64,000 nucleotides of DNA from Pararge aegeria (lineage: Eukaryota; Arthropoda; Insecta; Lepidoptera; Nymphalidae). How positions within the stretch are numbered: the stretch's first letter is position 1; every line of letters starts with the position of its first letter. This document shows positions 32,101-43,500 of this stretch, in pieces. The stretch covers positions 9,548,001-9,612,000 of the forward strand of contig NC_053181.1 in NCBI RefSeq assembly GCF_905163445.1, read 5' to 3'. Made by a program: the position numbers and the translations under genes. A model generated the notes under the pieces. That model did not search any database and was not told the origin of the DNA. It saw nothing but the letters and a program-made list of their open reading frames with translations.

Positions 32101-33880
32101 TAGGGGTAGAGTTGTTTACACTGGTGCCAATAATTTTGATGTACACAAATTTCCAAACTTAACTAAATTGGCACCTCTAAAAAGATCTTATCCTTTTTAA
32201 CGAGAAAAATTGTGAAAGGACGGACTATTTTTTGACTTAAATAAAGTAAATTTAGAATAATTAACAGTTTCGAGTAATCAGCAATACTGACTGCACTATC
32301 CCCTACTATTTAGGTGAGACTGGTGATATTCTCGCCAGCACCACAGCACGTGCAAGCTTGAATAAAAATATATATTTTGAATAAAATATGAATAATTATT
32401 AGGATAGATAAATAAAATATTACATTCATAACTTTTTCTGATATCAGGTACGCACGAATTCTTTAGCTCTATGCGAAAGGAAACACTTAATTCTGAGAGC
32501 AATTGAGAACGCATGAATATGTAATTTTCTTTTGAAGTACGTAGGCACTGTTGAGTAAATTTGTAAAAGTTTTTGGCCCAAATAAAGTTTGTGACAATAT
32601 CGTAACCTTTGAAGAACGCGCCTTAAAAACAAGAAGTCGCGCTTAGGTCAGTTTGTTAAATTATATTTCGTAAAACGCCTTTGATCCGAGTTCTTCGTAT
32701 ATGTTTACAAGGCAGCAAACAGTATGACAAATTGGTACTATTCCACAGTATTTTCTATGAAAAAAACCACCCTTTTTTCACTAAGTTTTATTTTAACTTC
32801 AGTAAACCTACCTACTTATTCAGTGTCGTTAAGAGGTTTGTGTAAAACCAAACCAGCCGCAATAAGTGCAATAATTAGGTACCAGACTATTCATAAGTAT
32901 GATCGTATGATGTGTACGTTTAAGATGCTGAGTATTCTGAAATCAGGATCATACAAAAAAATATTGTGTTACTCTTGTACAAATTTCTGACTAAATGGTT
33001 ATACACTGTATAAGAATGAGTAAAATTTAAAGTCACGATTGAAAAAAATAACAATATTACAATAATTTAAAAAAGAGGTTATTATTTATTAAAATTATAG
33101 GAAGAAATTAGAAAAAATATATTATAGTAGTAGTAATATATTATAACTAGTACCTACTGATATTTTGATTATGGTTACTTTTATTTAGGCAACAAAAAAA
33201 ACTGGAAAATGTCAAAGTGTACGCAGCGGATACGTGGCATTTTAATTTTTTTTATGACGTCTAAGTTGCATTTAGTAAGAGCAGGAAAAATCGTTATAAT
33301 TTTATTAGCATATGCCGCCTTCTGAACTAAGTGCGGCAGTAGTAAAACGAAAAGATTTCTTCTCTGATAGAGTTCTTGCAATTTAAATTGGCTAAGTTTC
33401 ATTTACTCACTATCGTCCAACCTTGAGTGTTTTGCGACCGAGTGCTTTCACGCCCTGAAGTTATACCTTCCTATATAATTTTCGGGGTGAAAATTTAAAT
33501 AAAAACATTGTTTATTTATTACTAAATTGTGCATTGTAATAGCGTTGTCAAATATTTCAAAGTTTTCAATTGTGAAATCCGAAACCATCAACAATGTGTA
33601 AAACAAATAAATTGGCCCGATATATCAAACGTTGTCGTACGCAGCAATAAATAACAACACAAACATTTTGTATACGTGGCAACAGACGCATTTTAAATCC
33701 GGCCCGCGTGCAAAGCGTATTGACACTTTGCTGCTATATTCCGCGATGGTGCGAGATATTAAAAGGGGGTGTTTGATTAAACTGAAACAATATGAAGTAG
33801 TTAGTCTGTGTAACTTGAATATGGTAAACAATATCTCCCAATCAGCGGGAAGCGCTAGCAGTAGAAGTTTTTTAAAAAAA
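32101..33880. other. Intergenic stretch, nothing recognised
   Basis: AT-rich sequence. The largest open frames (32724-32990 and 33632-33901 on +, 33181-33402 and 33625-33891 on -) show no motif, biased composition or splice context that would support coding. Confidence 0.5.
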
Positions 33881-33883
33881 AAA

Positions 33884-34216
33884 TATCTCACTCCACGTTA
33901 GCCCTGGACTTCAATCTCACCTGGTGGTAAGTAATGATGCAGTCTGAGTTGGTAGCGGGCCAGGGAGTATACGGCCTGTTAGGAAGCACGTTAGTCATAC
34001 CCCTAATCGGTTTCTACGCGACATCACACACTAAATAACTTAGCGGCACGTCTTTGTCGGTAGGGTGCTGCTAGCCACGGCCAAAGCCTTCCACCAGACC
34101 AGACTAGAGAAAATTCAGAAGTTATAAATTCGCAAATCACCCGTGCCGGGAATCGAACCCGGGACCTCCTACTTAAATTCACAGTGCTCAGTGGCGCAAC
34201 AGCCAGGAAGGTCTTC
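33884..34216 (-). mobile_element. tRNA-derived SINE, family B, full-length
   Basis: Best copy of the family. On the minus strand it starts with a tRNA-like head ('gaccttcctggctgttgcgcc') and B box (seen as CGGGAATCGAACCCGGG at 34147-34163). The body runs through 'ccgtggctagcagcaccctaccgac' and 'ccaccaggtgagattgaagtcc' to a T/A-run at 33871-33892. Copies in the window: 10273, 13876, 17022, 31895 and 61230. Confidence 0.82.
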
Positions 34217-34774
34217 TAGTTAAAACCCTATTACAGCTCTAAAGGTCATAGCGAGCACTACACGAGCCTTTTTAGCATTTTAACCCTTATCGTTAACCTT
34301 TCACACAAGTTAAACTGGACAAATATTTTGGGATTTAAGATGGACATCATACCTATAGACTATGGTATGGGACTGGTGTCTTTTTTATATAGATCCTCTT
34401 CTAGCACCTTTTTGAAATTATTTTTACTTAGATTGCGATCAAATTGCTGCTAAATTGTTACCACACTCCTAATTGTAGCAAACCTAAATATTTTATTAGA
34501 CGAATTAATTTTTTTTTTTAATTTGGCTAATAAAGTTTACCAGACAAGATATTGAAAGCTAATATTATTAGCGATTGACACGTGACAGCTATGCCATATT
34601 AAATATTGTATTGTCACTAAAAAATTCATTGATATTGAATTGCTTACTTAACACTTCGGGGGGCCCAAGTTCGACCCCAAGCAAGCATCTATCTTTTCGG
34701 AGTTTTGTGCGTTTTTTATTTTACTATTAAATAACACTTATTTTACTGTAAATAACAACATCGTAAGAAAACCT

Positions 34775-34860
34775 GCACCCAGCGTAATGGACTACAGCCT
34801 TAACCCGTCTTATTCTGAGAGGAGATCCGCAACCTGTTGATGATTTTGATGATGTTCCCC
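34775..34860 (+). repeat. RTE-type LINE 3'-end fragment
   Basis: 'gcgtaatggactacagccttaacccgtc' followed by 'ctgttgatgattttgatgatg', a worn (GATGAT) tail. Confidence 0.55.
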
Positions 34861-35189
34861 ATGACCCTCGTGCTTCAGTAACATTTAAGCCCACCAAACC
34901 ATTCAGTAGCGGCGTGGTGGTTAGATGCTCTGATTAAGTGATATGATGACGCAGTTAAACCGTGAAGCCCGGATTCTCAACTATAGCCTGATATACTCTC
35001 ATCTGTTTTAAGCCAAAACAATATTTTGTCTTTCCGCTTCATCACGAAGCTCCACTAGACAATTAAATAGTGTTATATAAATAATATGAGTAATAAAAAA
35101 GCGTGTATAGCCACTAGGCTTCGGCATTCCTTTCCAGAGTTATGAACGATTTAATTTAAGAAATTAAATAACACTTCTACGACGGTTAG

Positions 35190-35335
35190 ATAAACATCGT
35201 GAGGATACCTGCATGCCTCAGAGTTCTCCATTATGTAACCGTGTAAAATCCACCAATCCGCACGTGGCCAGCGTGCTCTGCCCTGTAGTGGGTCGTGATA
35301 GGTTAATAATGATGAAAATTAAATTAATAATTGGT
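35190..35335 (+). repeat. RTE-type LINE 3'-end fragment
   Basis: 'aacatcgtgaggatacctgcatgcctcagagttctcc', 'ccaccaatccgcacgtggccagcgtg', 'ccctgtagtgggtcgtgataggttaataatgatga': longer version of the family tail, degraded. Confidence 0.65.
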
Positions 35336-35424
35336 ATACCTTATTTGTATATGTGTTATTCGAAGAAAACTGACACTGCACCACTATTCTTGCATTGTAT
35401 GAATATCATACATCATATTTTCAG

Positions 35425-35800
35425 TAAAAGTGGAGCTTTTTGTGACAGTACTCGTCCGGGGAACTACTGCTACATGCTTATTTCTGCAACCAAGCAGAGT
35501 TGTTGCAATGATGTGTTCCGGTCTGAAGGGCATGGTTGCCCGTGTAGCGAAAACGACTAAGACACCGGGAGGTATCTCTGCATCGTTCGGGTCCATATTG
35601 GACTGAAGTGTATCGATCATGAAATTGCATGATCGATACTATAATATCTGGCAAACATAAATTTATAGTTTTCATAAGTTTAATAACTTACCCGCTTGAT
35701 AAAATTACTGTAACAGTAGTTACAGAAATCTGGAGTTTAATCTTTATACCTCAGGTTGATGGGCACAGAGTTCCACATTCTAGGAGGTGTTCTAAGCATG
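35425..35800 (+). repeat. Dispersed repeat family C, split copy
   Basis: The 5' part 35425-35590 ('gtgacagtactcgtccggggaactactgc', 'gcttatttctgcaaccaagcagag', 'gtgttccggtctgaaggg') and the 3' part 35748-35800 ('cctcaggttgatgggcacagagttccac') match 11186-11410, but are separated by about 160 bp of other sequence with a small hairpin (35610-35621 with 35628-35639, perfect 12-bp arms). Confidence 0.6.
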
Positions 35801-36240
35801 TCATGAGAATTTTAGCTCTGGTAGAATTGTAGCTGATGGTTTTGACATTCACACAAGGTCCACCAACTATTTGTATAAAAAAATGGGCTGTTTTTTCAAA
35901 ACACTTCCTATAACAGACTAAAACGTAGGTAGGTACTACGCTCGGTAAACAAAGCATTAGAAACAAAGAGTACAGTCTTAACGAGTAGGTAGTAGCTTCA
36001 CGAAAATATCTCCGTACTACGTCATTCTCGCGTGCATTTTGTATCATGTTCAACTCCTATTTTGTACTCATTCGTTTCATAACTCTGTTAGTGAGTGGCA
36101 AAATTTATTATTTCTAGTCAAGAAAAAGAAGACTATTGTGACCACGTATGCGTGTATTTGCAACGTTGTTATTTTGTACGAGTGCATATTGAGCGAGATT
36201 CTAAGATTGCACTACGAGCAAAGAGAGTGGTTCAAAATTC

Positions 36241-36600
36241 ACTTTATTTATTTATTTATTTATTTATTATTTATGTACCATAAATTGTGATTGTGAACAT
36301 AAGATACATGAAGTGTACAAAGGAAAGCTTATCTCTATAAGAGATCTCTTCCAGCTACCCCAGGATGTGAGTAAGATGATTTAATTGTGGTATAGGTCAA
36401 ATAAAGGTACAATATATTTCATAACTACTAAGTATATTTAATATATCTAGATAATAACAAAATTCTACATACTAATACAATAACATTCGAATATACTATA
36501 TATACAAAATACATAAAAATAATATAATAAATATTTATATAATATAAATATAAATATATATCTATAATAAGTAAACAGTGATAAATATACTATAAATATA
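36241..36600 (-). mobile_element. CR1-like LINE 3' untranslated region with (AATA)n tail
   Basis: On the minus strand: AT-rich sequence, then 'tagctggaagagatctcttatagagataagctttcctttgtac' with the hairpin ATCTCT/AGAGAT (+ strand 36331-36345), ending in TAAA repeats seen as TATT at 36241-36268. It follows directly on the coding fragment at 36601-36985. Confidence 0.75.
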
Positions 36601-36985
36601 CTATGACAACGATAGATAATGCTCCTTTACATTGTGTTTAAAAGAGTGCACCGATCGGCAGTGTCTAATATGTTCTGGTAGTAAGTTCCAAAGGTGTGTA
36701 GCGTGGACGGAGAAAGATTTCTGGAAGAAAATAGTATTATATGAAGGGACATCAAGAGGATTTTTTGACACGCAAGACCGCAAGGGTCTCGTAGGCGGAA
36801 GACATAGCTTTATACGCTCACACAAATATCCAGGAGAAGAAGAATTATATAGGATGTTGTAAAGGACAGTTAAAATATGCACATTCCGGCGAAAACGAAT
36901 TGGCAGCCACTTTAATTGACGACGAAAATCACTTTCATCATTAACGAGGGATTTAAAGACACGAGGTGCAAATATTGGATAGTAG
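36601..36985 (-). pseudogene. CR1-like LINE reverse transcriptase C-terminus, fragment
   Basis: About 128 codons of uninterrupted frame ending in TAG at 36601-36603. Visible family signatures are LKWLPIRFRRNVHILTVLY, then LPPTRPLRSC, FFQKSFSVHATHLWNLLPEH and IRHCRSVHSFKHNVKEHYLS. This is the conserved C-terminal block of CR1/Jockey-group reverse transcriptases (R-x-RF...FF-x-SF-x-x-x-x-LWN-LP...FK...K-x-HY). It is 5'-truncated at about 36985, so it is a dead copy, but the open frame suggests recent insertion. The upstream continuation of the frame to 37086 crosses unrelated inserted sequence. Confidence 0.82.
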
Positions 36986-37168
36986 CAAGCCTTACTTTGC
37001 GGAATTCCATGATATAATATATAATTTTTTTTTTTTTTATACACTTTATTTGTACACCACAAATAGGAAAAAAAAACAATGGACACAACAAAAATAAACT
37101 AAAAAAGTATAATACAAAGGATATATTTATTACTTTTCGCAGAATAGGTATAGCAAATTAAGCTTTAT
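36985..37168. repeat. Repeat family E interrupted by a LINE tail
   Basis: 'ttactttgcggaattccatgatata' (36992-37016) and 'gcagaataggtatagcaaattaagctt' (37139-37165) are the two halves of family E (compare 60370-60430). Between them (37021-37110) lies a minus-strand LINE 3' end (ACAAATAAAGTGTATAAAAAA type). Confidence 0.6.
37021..37110 (-). mobile_element. LINE 3' end insertion
   Basis: The minus strand reads 'tttttcctatttgtggtgtacaaataaagtgtat' and ends in a pure A tail (T-run 37026-37037). The same words occur on the + strand at 38790-38830. Confidence 0.7.
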
Positions 37169-37589
37169 TTTCATATTGAGGTGTAAATTACAAAGATGAA
37201 GATTACCATCTTTTCTGACTGTCGCAAACCAATGGCCATCTGACATCTCTGTAACACAATCCTCTATAAAGCCACACAGATAGTTATTACTACGTAGAAC
37301 AAGAAAGGATTTATGAAAATTGCAACCCTAAGAGGATTAAATGAGGGATGAAAGATTGTATATCAATTTGTTTTTCAAGTTACATCCATGGAACTTTGAT
37401 TTAAGGTTTTCGATTAAAAATAGAGAAATACATGTTTCACAAATTTTTTCAAATTCCAACTCCAAAGGCATCAAATAGGGTAAAAAATTATATGAAAGTT
37501 TCTGACTTTCTAAGTAATTAACGTTCATATTTTTCTATTGCAGCAAGACATTTTTTTAAACCTTTGTAGTTAAAGTTTACCAAATCAAA

Positions 37590-37632
37590 AATTGAACTAA
37601 ACGTGAGTGAAGCTGCGGGCAAAAGCTAGTTT
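37590..37632 (+). repeat. 3' end of a CTAGT-type dispersed repeat
   Basis: 'gtgagtgaagctgcgggcaaaagctagttt' is the typical terminus of the actaatattataaa...CTAGT repeats. The 5' part is not recognised. Confidence 0.45.
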
Positions 37633-38704
37633 ACAATAAATGTGTTAAATTATAATAGTTGCGGGTACACGTGCGTGAAATAACGCTTCATATATTATGT
37701 ATATGGAGGCACTAAACATAAATGCAAACGTTGCGTCGTCTCCATCGGCCCTTAATTCGATTATTTTCGTTCAGTAGACCGTGTTATATTATTTTCTAAA
37801 TAACTCGAGCCACGAGAGAAAATAAAAGATTGATAGTTTATTGTGTTCGCTTGTGTATTCTATATTTCCTTAAAAATTCTACTTCGCTGCATTGAATTTA
37901 AATTATTTGGGAGCGCAGTAACAATACAGTTTTAGTAGCGCAAAAATATCGTGGCAATAAACAGAATCCCTTGTGTAAAATATATGTATCGTGTTTCATC
38001 CACGTTTGATTTATGTCTTTCATAGTGCCACCGAAGCATTTTTAAAGCTTTTGCTTAATAAGGAAATATGTAGTTTTGTGGATAGGAAATACGTTGTGAA
38101 ACTTAATTGCTTTATTACAGGGAAGTATAGCGAGTGGTTCTGAATGTAAATCAATCTTGATAGCAGTCGAGACTCGAGTCCAATACAAGGAATTACCATA
38201 TTCATACTCCAGTGTAATTTTGAAGTCAGTTCGTAAAGTAAAACAGCTTCGTTACGGGCGAAACTAAATTTAAACGAAATGTGCCGTACGGTGAGTGTAA
38301 AAGATGCCCCGTAGGCTATCTATCGAAATAGCTTGCTCGTTGAGAAAAACACTTATGTTGTGAATAGCTGTGTACCCTAAATTGTACGTTATATGGTTCA
38401 AAGTTGTTAAATACCAATTTTAAAGCTACAATGAATATTTTTAAGGAGCGAAGCCGTTGCGTGTTCTCGGCGTAGCTGTGCAGCTGAATAAGTAAATGTC
38501 TGGTATAAATCAAGTTAATTGCGTCGAAGCACCTCCTCGTATGAACCGGCAGCCTTCGAGTACAATTTTCGATAGACTACATTTACCATACCCAACCTGA
38601 ACGGATTTAATCTTCTGAGGGATCGATAGTTAGAAATTGTAATGCAAATTTTAATGTCAACTGTTAATTTAAAGAAGTTTCCTTCTTTATATTAACATTG
38701 TAAT
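37633..38704. other. Intergenic stretch, nothing recognised
   Basis: No gene, tRNA or repeat is identified. Minus open frames at 38020-38205 and 38316-38513 show no family features. Confidence 0.45.
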
Positions 38705-38862
38705 AATCCTAGGGTTGCCTGGAAGAGATCGCTACTAAGCGATAAGGCCGCCATTTGTGTCCTACTTTTTAAGTTTATTTTTGTTGTGTTCATTTTTTTT
38801 TCCTATTTGTGGTGTACAAATAAAGTGTATAAATAAAATAAATATATAAATAAATTGTAGTG
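38705..38862 (+). mobile_element. CR1-like LINE 3' untranslated region and tail
   Basis: 'ggttgcctggaagagatcgctactaagcgataaggccgcc' carries the hairpin ATCGCT (38728-38733) and AGCGAT (38738-38743), followed by 'tttgtggtgtacaaataaagtg' and an ATAA-rich tail. No coding part is attached. Confidence 0.75.
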
Positions 38863-40002
38863 AATGATTTTCGAACTTACAATTTTGGGGCGAATTGAAC
38901 TATTAAATTTTAAGATATTCTTAAGAGGCTCACTGTTTAATTAGCTATCGGAAAATTACACCAAAAATAGTTAAGTTAGGAACGACGCAATAGGTATAGA
39001 ATTTAAACGTATTATTAAACTGGACCGAAAATCCTAAACTCCCAAAGTTGAAAACTAATAATGTAACTACTAGTACGGCCTGAAAACAAAAACTGCTATC
39101 CCCCTCCTCGAACTTGCTCACATTTCTCGGAACTTGTATACAATTTATATTTAGCTTTGCGACTTTGCAATTTAAATCATTCTATACGACCTAACACGTT
39201 TCATGTAGGTGTTTAATCAAGGTTTAGATTTCATTCAAAGCGTAAATTATTACAGATTAAATACGCAAAATACGTTGAAGCTATCTGTTTTCATAGAATA
39301 ATGTGGAGTGAAATCGGTCAGTAAAGGAATGGGCGAAATCTAAAATATATTAAACCTACTGCCAAAATTAAAAAATTATATTCCCAGATAAAAATCTAAA
39401 CTACCGACTGATTTTTAATGAAGTTGCACCCTATAAAGGGTATTTTAAAAATACACCCAGGTCTATTAGTCTCTAATAAATACTTGGTATTTGGGCTTTC
39501 GGTTAGTAATAAAGATATAGACATTTTACAATTTTCGAAACTTCTACCCCGTTCTATAGTAAAGAGGTCTAGAGCAAAAGTCTGTCTAATATTTGGCGTG
39601 CCCTGAGAAAACTATTGATACCTATTATCAATGAGTACTTTAAATTAATAAAGTAGTTATACCTATACAAAATTGTCGGAAAAACTAACGGTTCTCGGGG
39701 ATTTGTAAAAACCTTAATTTACGTGGAAGAAATCGCGGGCAATAACAAGTTTATTGTATGTAGTGAAAAATTAAGTTAAATATCCTGTATTACGCAAAAA
39801 CCAGTCAAATCTGTGTGGATTAAAGCCAATTATGGATCGAATTTAAATTTTTGGAATTCTATTGATGCTTTGCGGAATTCCATGACATACTTAATTTGCT
39901 GGTGCTGTAAAATTTGTACCTAATTTGCGCGCGATAGATACGTGACAACTTTCTTAGAAAAGATGAATACAGAGGTTATTTGCCATACATATCATGACAT
40001 AC
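38863..40002. other. Intergenic stretch left of the BEL/Pao element
   Basis: Family E pieces at 39780-39815 and 39868-39912. A stretch at 39575-39640 ('tatttggcgtgccctgagaaaa') is shared with 55695-55770, so it is an unnamed dispersed repeat. The open frame at 39418-39606 lies in that repeat. Confidence 0.5.
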
Positions 40003-40424
40003 TGGGGGATTCTTATCTCGAAGGACCTAAATATGTTCAGTTTTACCAATAGTTACACAAATTCGGCAACAAGCAATAAAAAGAACTACTCACAGTTACT
40101 GGAACGTCCAGGTTACGCAGCAGTCTTCTTCCAGCTGATTGAGCACGGCACAACGCAAAACTAATGAAGACAAGGACTTGAACTACGCCTAGAGCAATTC
40201 TTTTGTAATAGGTTTTGATTTTTGATGTCGTTACGAACGAACGTTGTTTCGAACAATAATGGCGATAGTCTATATGTTATCCGACCGCTAGGAGCGCTGG
40301 TGGTGCCTTGTGCCACCGGGCATTCGGCCAATCAGCGATCGCCGGAACGGAACCGAGTGAAGCAGGAGTGAACTCAATACTACCAGTTGCAAAAATTGGA
40401 TAACTATGGTTTAAAAACTGAACA
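40003..40424 (-). repeat. 3' LTR of the BEL/Pao element
   Basis: 422 bp, on the + strand TGGGGGATTC...AACTGAACA. Identical to 46153-46574 except GAGTG at 40355-40359 where the other LTR has ATAGT. Base identity continues two bases further (CA) only because the polypurine end and the target duplication share those bases. Confidence 0.96.
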
Positions 40425-40440
40425 CACCCCCTACCGAAAC
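40425..40440 (-). promoter_or_regulatory. Polypurine tract
   Basis: The minus strand reads GTTTCGGTAGGGGGTG directly before the 3' LTR (which starts TGTTCAG). This is the expected position for the plus-strand DNA primer of an LTR element. Confidence 0.75.
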
Positions 40441-40585
40441 CATATAATGGTTTCCTCCAAGCGGTGAAGGATAAGAGTAGAAAAATTAGAAAGAAGTATT
40501 TAAAATTATTGTTATTATATAAGCCTTACAAAATATACATAAGATAATAAGATACTAAGTTAAAGGATAATAAAAGATAATTTTC

Positions 40586-43500
40586 TTAATCAACATAAGG
40601 TAAAGGGCTTAATTTGTTCACAGGTCTTTGTAACCTGCTCTTTTGAGTGCGTAACGTAACGCAACGAACAATACCATCGGCGCCTGGGTGTAATACTTCT
40701 ATTCTACCCAAGGGCCAATGACATGGCGGGGCATTATCCGTTTTAATAAGAACTAAATCGCCCACATTAAGGTTACCCTTAGATGTGAACCATTTTGCTC
40801 TTTGTTGCAAAGTGTTTAAGTATTCGCGACTCCAGCGTTTCCAGAATAATTGGGAACTTTTCTGAATATACTGCCAACGAGACAGTCTACTGACCGGAAC
40901 TTCTTCCAGGTTATATTCCGGCACGGCCGTTAGACCTTTTCCAATAAGAAAATGTCCCGCAGTTAATACGTTAAATTCGTCCGGATTATCGCTAGCTGGT
41001 AATGGACACAATGGTCGAGAGTTTAAGATAGCTTCGACTTTGCAGAAAACCGTTGACAGCTCTTCGAATGTCAAAGACCTGTCTCCTACACAGCGTACTA
41101 AATGGTATTTAGCAGCTTTGATTCCCGCTTCCCAAAGACCTCCCATATGGGGTGCGCTAGGTACATTGAATTTCCACGAAATTTGCCGTTGAGCACAACC
41201 ATCCAGAATAGCCTCGCTATCGCGTAGAAATCTCTGTACTTCTGTTAAATGCTTACTGGCTGCAATAAAATTAGTTCCCTGATCAGAGTACAGGGTCTGA
41301 CATAGTCCTTTTCTAGATACCATCCTGTCAAGGCATCCTAGGAAACAATCGGCCGTCAACGAAGATAGGAGTTCTAAATGAACGGCTTTGGTAGAAAAGC
41401 AAATGAATAAGGCTAGGTAAGACTTGGAAACCCTTGCATTTCTGCGCAAGCCCTCTTTAACAAAAAATGGGCCGCCAAGGTCTACCCCTACATGCTCAAA
41501 TACTTTATGAGGGAGCAGCCGAGTCGGTGGCAGTGGCGCCATCTCTGGTTGCAAAAGAGGCGGTTTATTTTTAAAACAAACCTTGCATTTAGATAAGACA
41601 GATCTAATAATGCTACGAGCGGATAATATCCAATATTGTTCTGATAATATACTTTGAAGCGTGCGCGGCCCTACATGTAAATATTTTTTATGATAATATT
41701 CAATTAATAATCTAGTAAACAAACTATCTTTCGGTAAAAGACGTGGATGTTTAGAATTGTAAGGCAATTCCGAATAGGTGATACGACCCCCTACCCTGAG
41801 AAAGCCCCCTGCATCAAGAAAAGGAGATAGTTTTTTAAGAGACGGAATAAAAGTAATATTTTTAGATAAACGATCTATTTCATCCGTAAAGTAAGACTCT
41901 TGTACCAAACGGATCAGTGCTTCTTGAGCTGCATTTAATTCCTCAGTGTTCAAGCATCGTGACTGGATAGGTGCGTGTATCCTATTGCGAAATCTAAGAA
42001 TCCAAGCGATGGATCTCTGTAATTTCGTATATGATGAAAATCTATTTAACAAACGTTCACAAAATTCTGCTTTGGTCTCCGGTTGGTCAAGTATAACTTG
42101 TTTGGCAAATAAATTCTGTGACAGTTTTAATTCAGGGGGTTGCGATTCGTGGTCCTGAATAAAAACAGACACAGGCCATTCCGTGGGGGGCTGGTATAAC
42201 CAATCAGGGCCCTGTAGCCACCGCGAGCTTTCAGCCACAAGCTGCGACGGTGAAACTCCACGTGAACAAACGTCCGCTAAATTATTCTCGCTGTTAACAT
42301 GCCGCCACATATAAGAAGGTACGACCTCGGTAATTTGTGTAACACGGTTACAAACAAATGTTTTTAATTTATAGGCTTCTGTATGAAGCCACGACAATAC
42401 GATTGTCGCGTCAGTTAACGCTGTGATTCGGGTAATTTTAACTCGTTTTATATTATCACAAATAAATCTTAATAATTTACTTAGTAAAACAGCTCCCATG
42501 AGCTCTAAGCGAGGAATCGTCAATGGTTTAACCGGGGCAACCTTCGATTTCGCCGCTACTAAGCAGACTTTAACGTTACCTAGTTCATTTCTAGAGATAA
42601 CGTATAAGCAGGCTGCGTACCCGCGCGATGACGCATCGCAAAACCCGACTAACTCACATTCCGTCTGTCCGGGCAACAGCATGTGCCGCGCAATAGGTAT
42701 CTCAGCTAAACGTGGTAACTCCGCAATATACGATGCCCAGCGATCACCGATTTCGCGTGGTAGTGGGTCGTCCCACCCGAGGCCTAGCTTCCATAGCTCC
42801 TGCATAATTGACTTTGCAATGAAAGTGCATGGAGCGATAAAACCGACCGGGTCATAAATTGATGCCAAGAGTTTCAAGACTGACCGTTTAGTTAATACAG
42901 GATCTGTTTTGGAAATAGAAAAAACAAAGTTATCAGACAGAGGTACCCAAGTCAAGCCTAGCACCTTAACAGTGCATTCGTTTCCATCTTTTATAAAGGT
43001 CACGGGGCATTCCCTGTGATCAGTGGGAACGCGCTCAAGTAATTCCACGTTGTTACTCGTCCACTTTTTTAATAAAAACTGTCCGCTTTCAAATATACCG
43101 ATCAGTTGGTCCTGCATCGTGCAGGCCTCTACGTACGTATTACAAGAATATAGAATGTCATCCATGTAAACTCCTTCTCGAATTACCTGAGCTGCTAACG
43201 GGAAACGCTCCTCTTCATCTTGCGCTAATTGAATTAAGGTACGGATAGCTAAAAACGGTGAACAACTCAGTCCGTAGGTAACGGTTTTTAATTCGTATAA
43301 TTTAATCGCTTCAGTGGGAGATGAACGATATAATATGTGCTGATAGCCACGATCGGATTCCTTTAGTCTTATCGCTCGGTACATTTTACATACATCGCAC
43401 ACAAGGCAGTAATTAAAAAGACGAAAATTTAAAATGATCGCCGAAATGTCGCGATACAGATTTGGCCCGGTCAACAATATGTCGTTGAGCGATATATTAT

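Noticed and set aside
34141..34216. tRNA gene
   Set aside because: Head of SINE family B followed by the SINE body; not a free-standing tRNA.
36039..36290. Overlapping + frames of 83 and 62 codons
   Set aside because: They end in the (TATT)n tail of a minus-strand LINE and have no known motif.
42423..42857. 144-codon + strand frame
   Set aside because: Shadow of the minus-strand BEL/Pao gag-pol.
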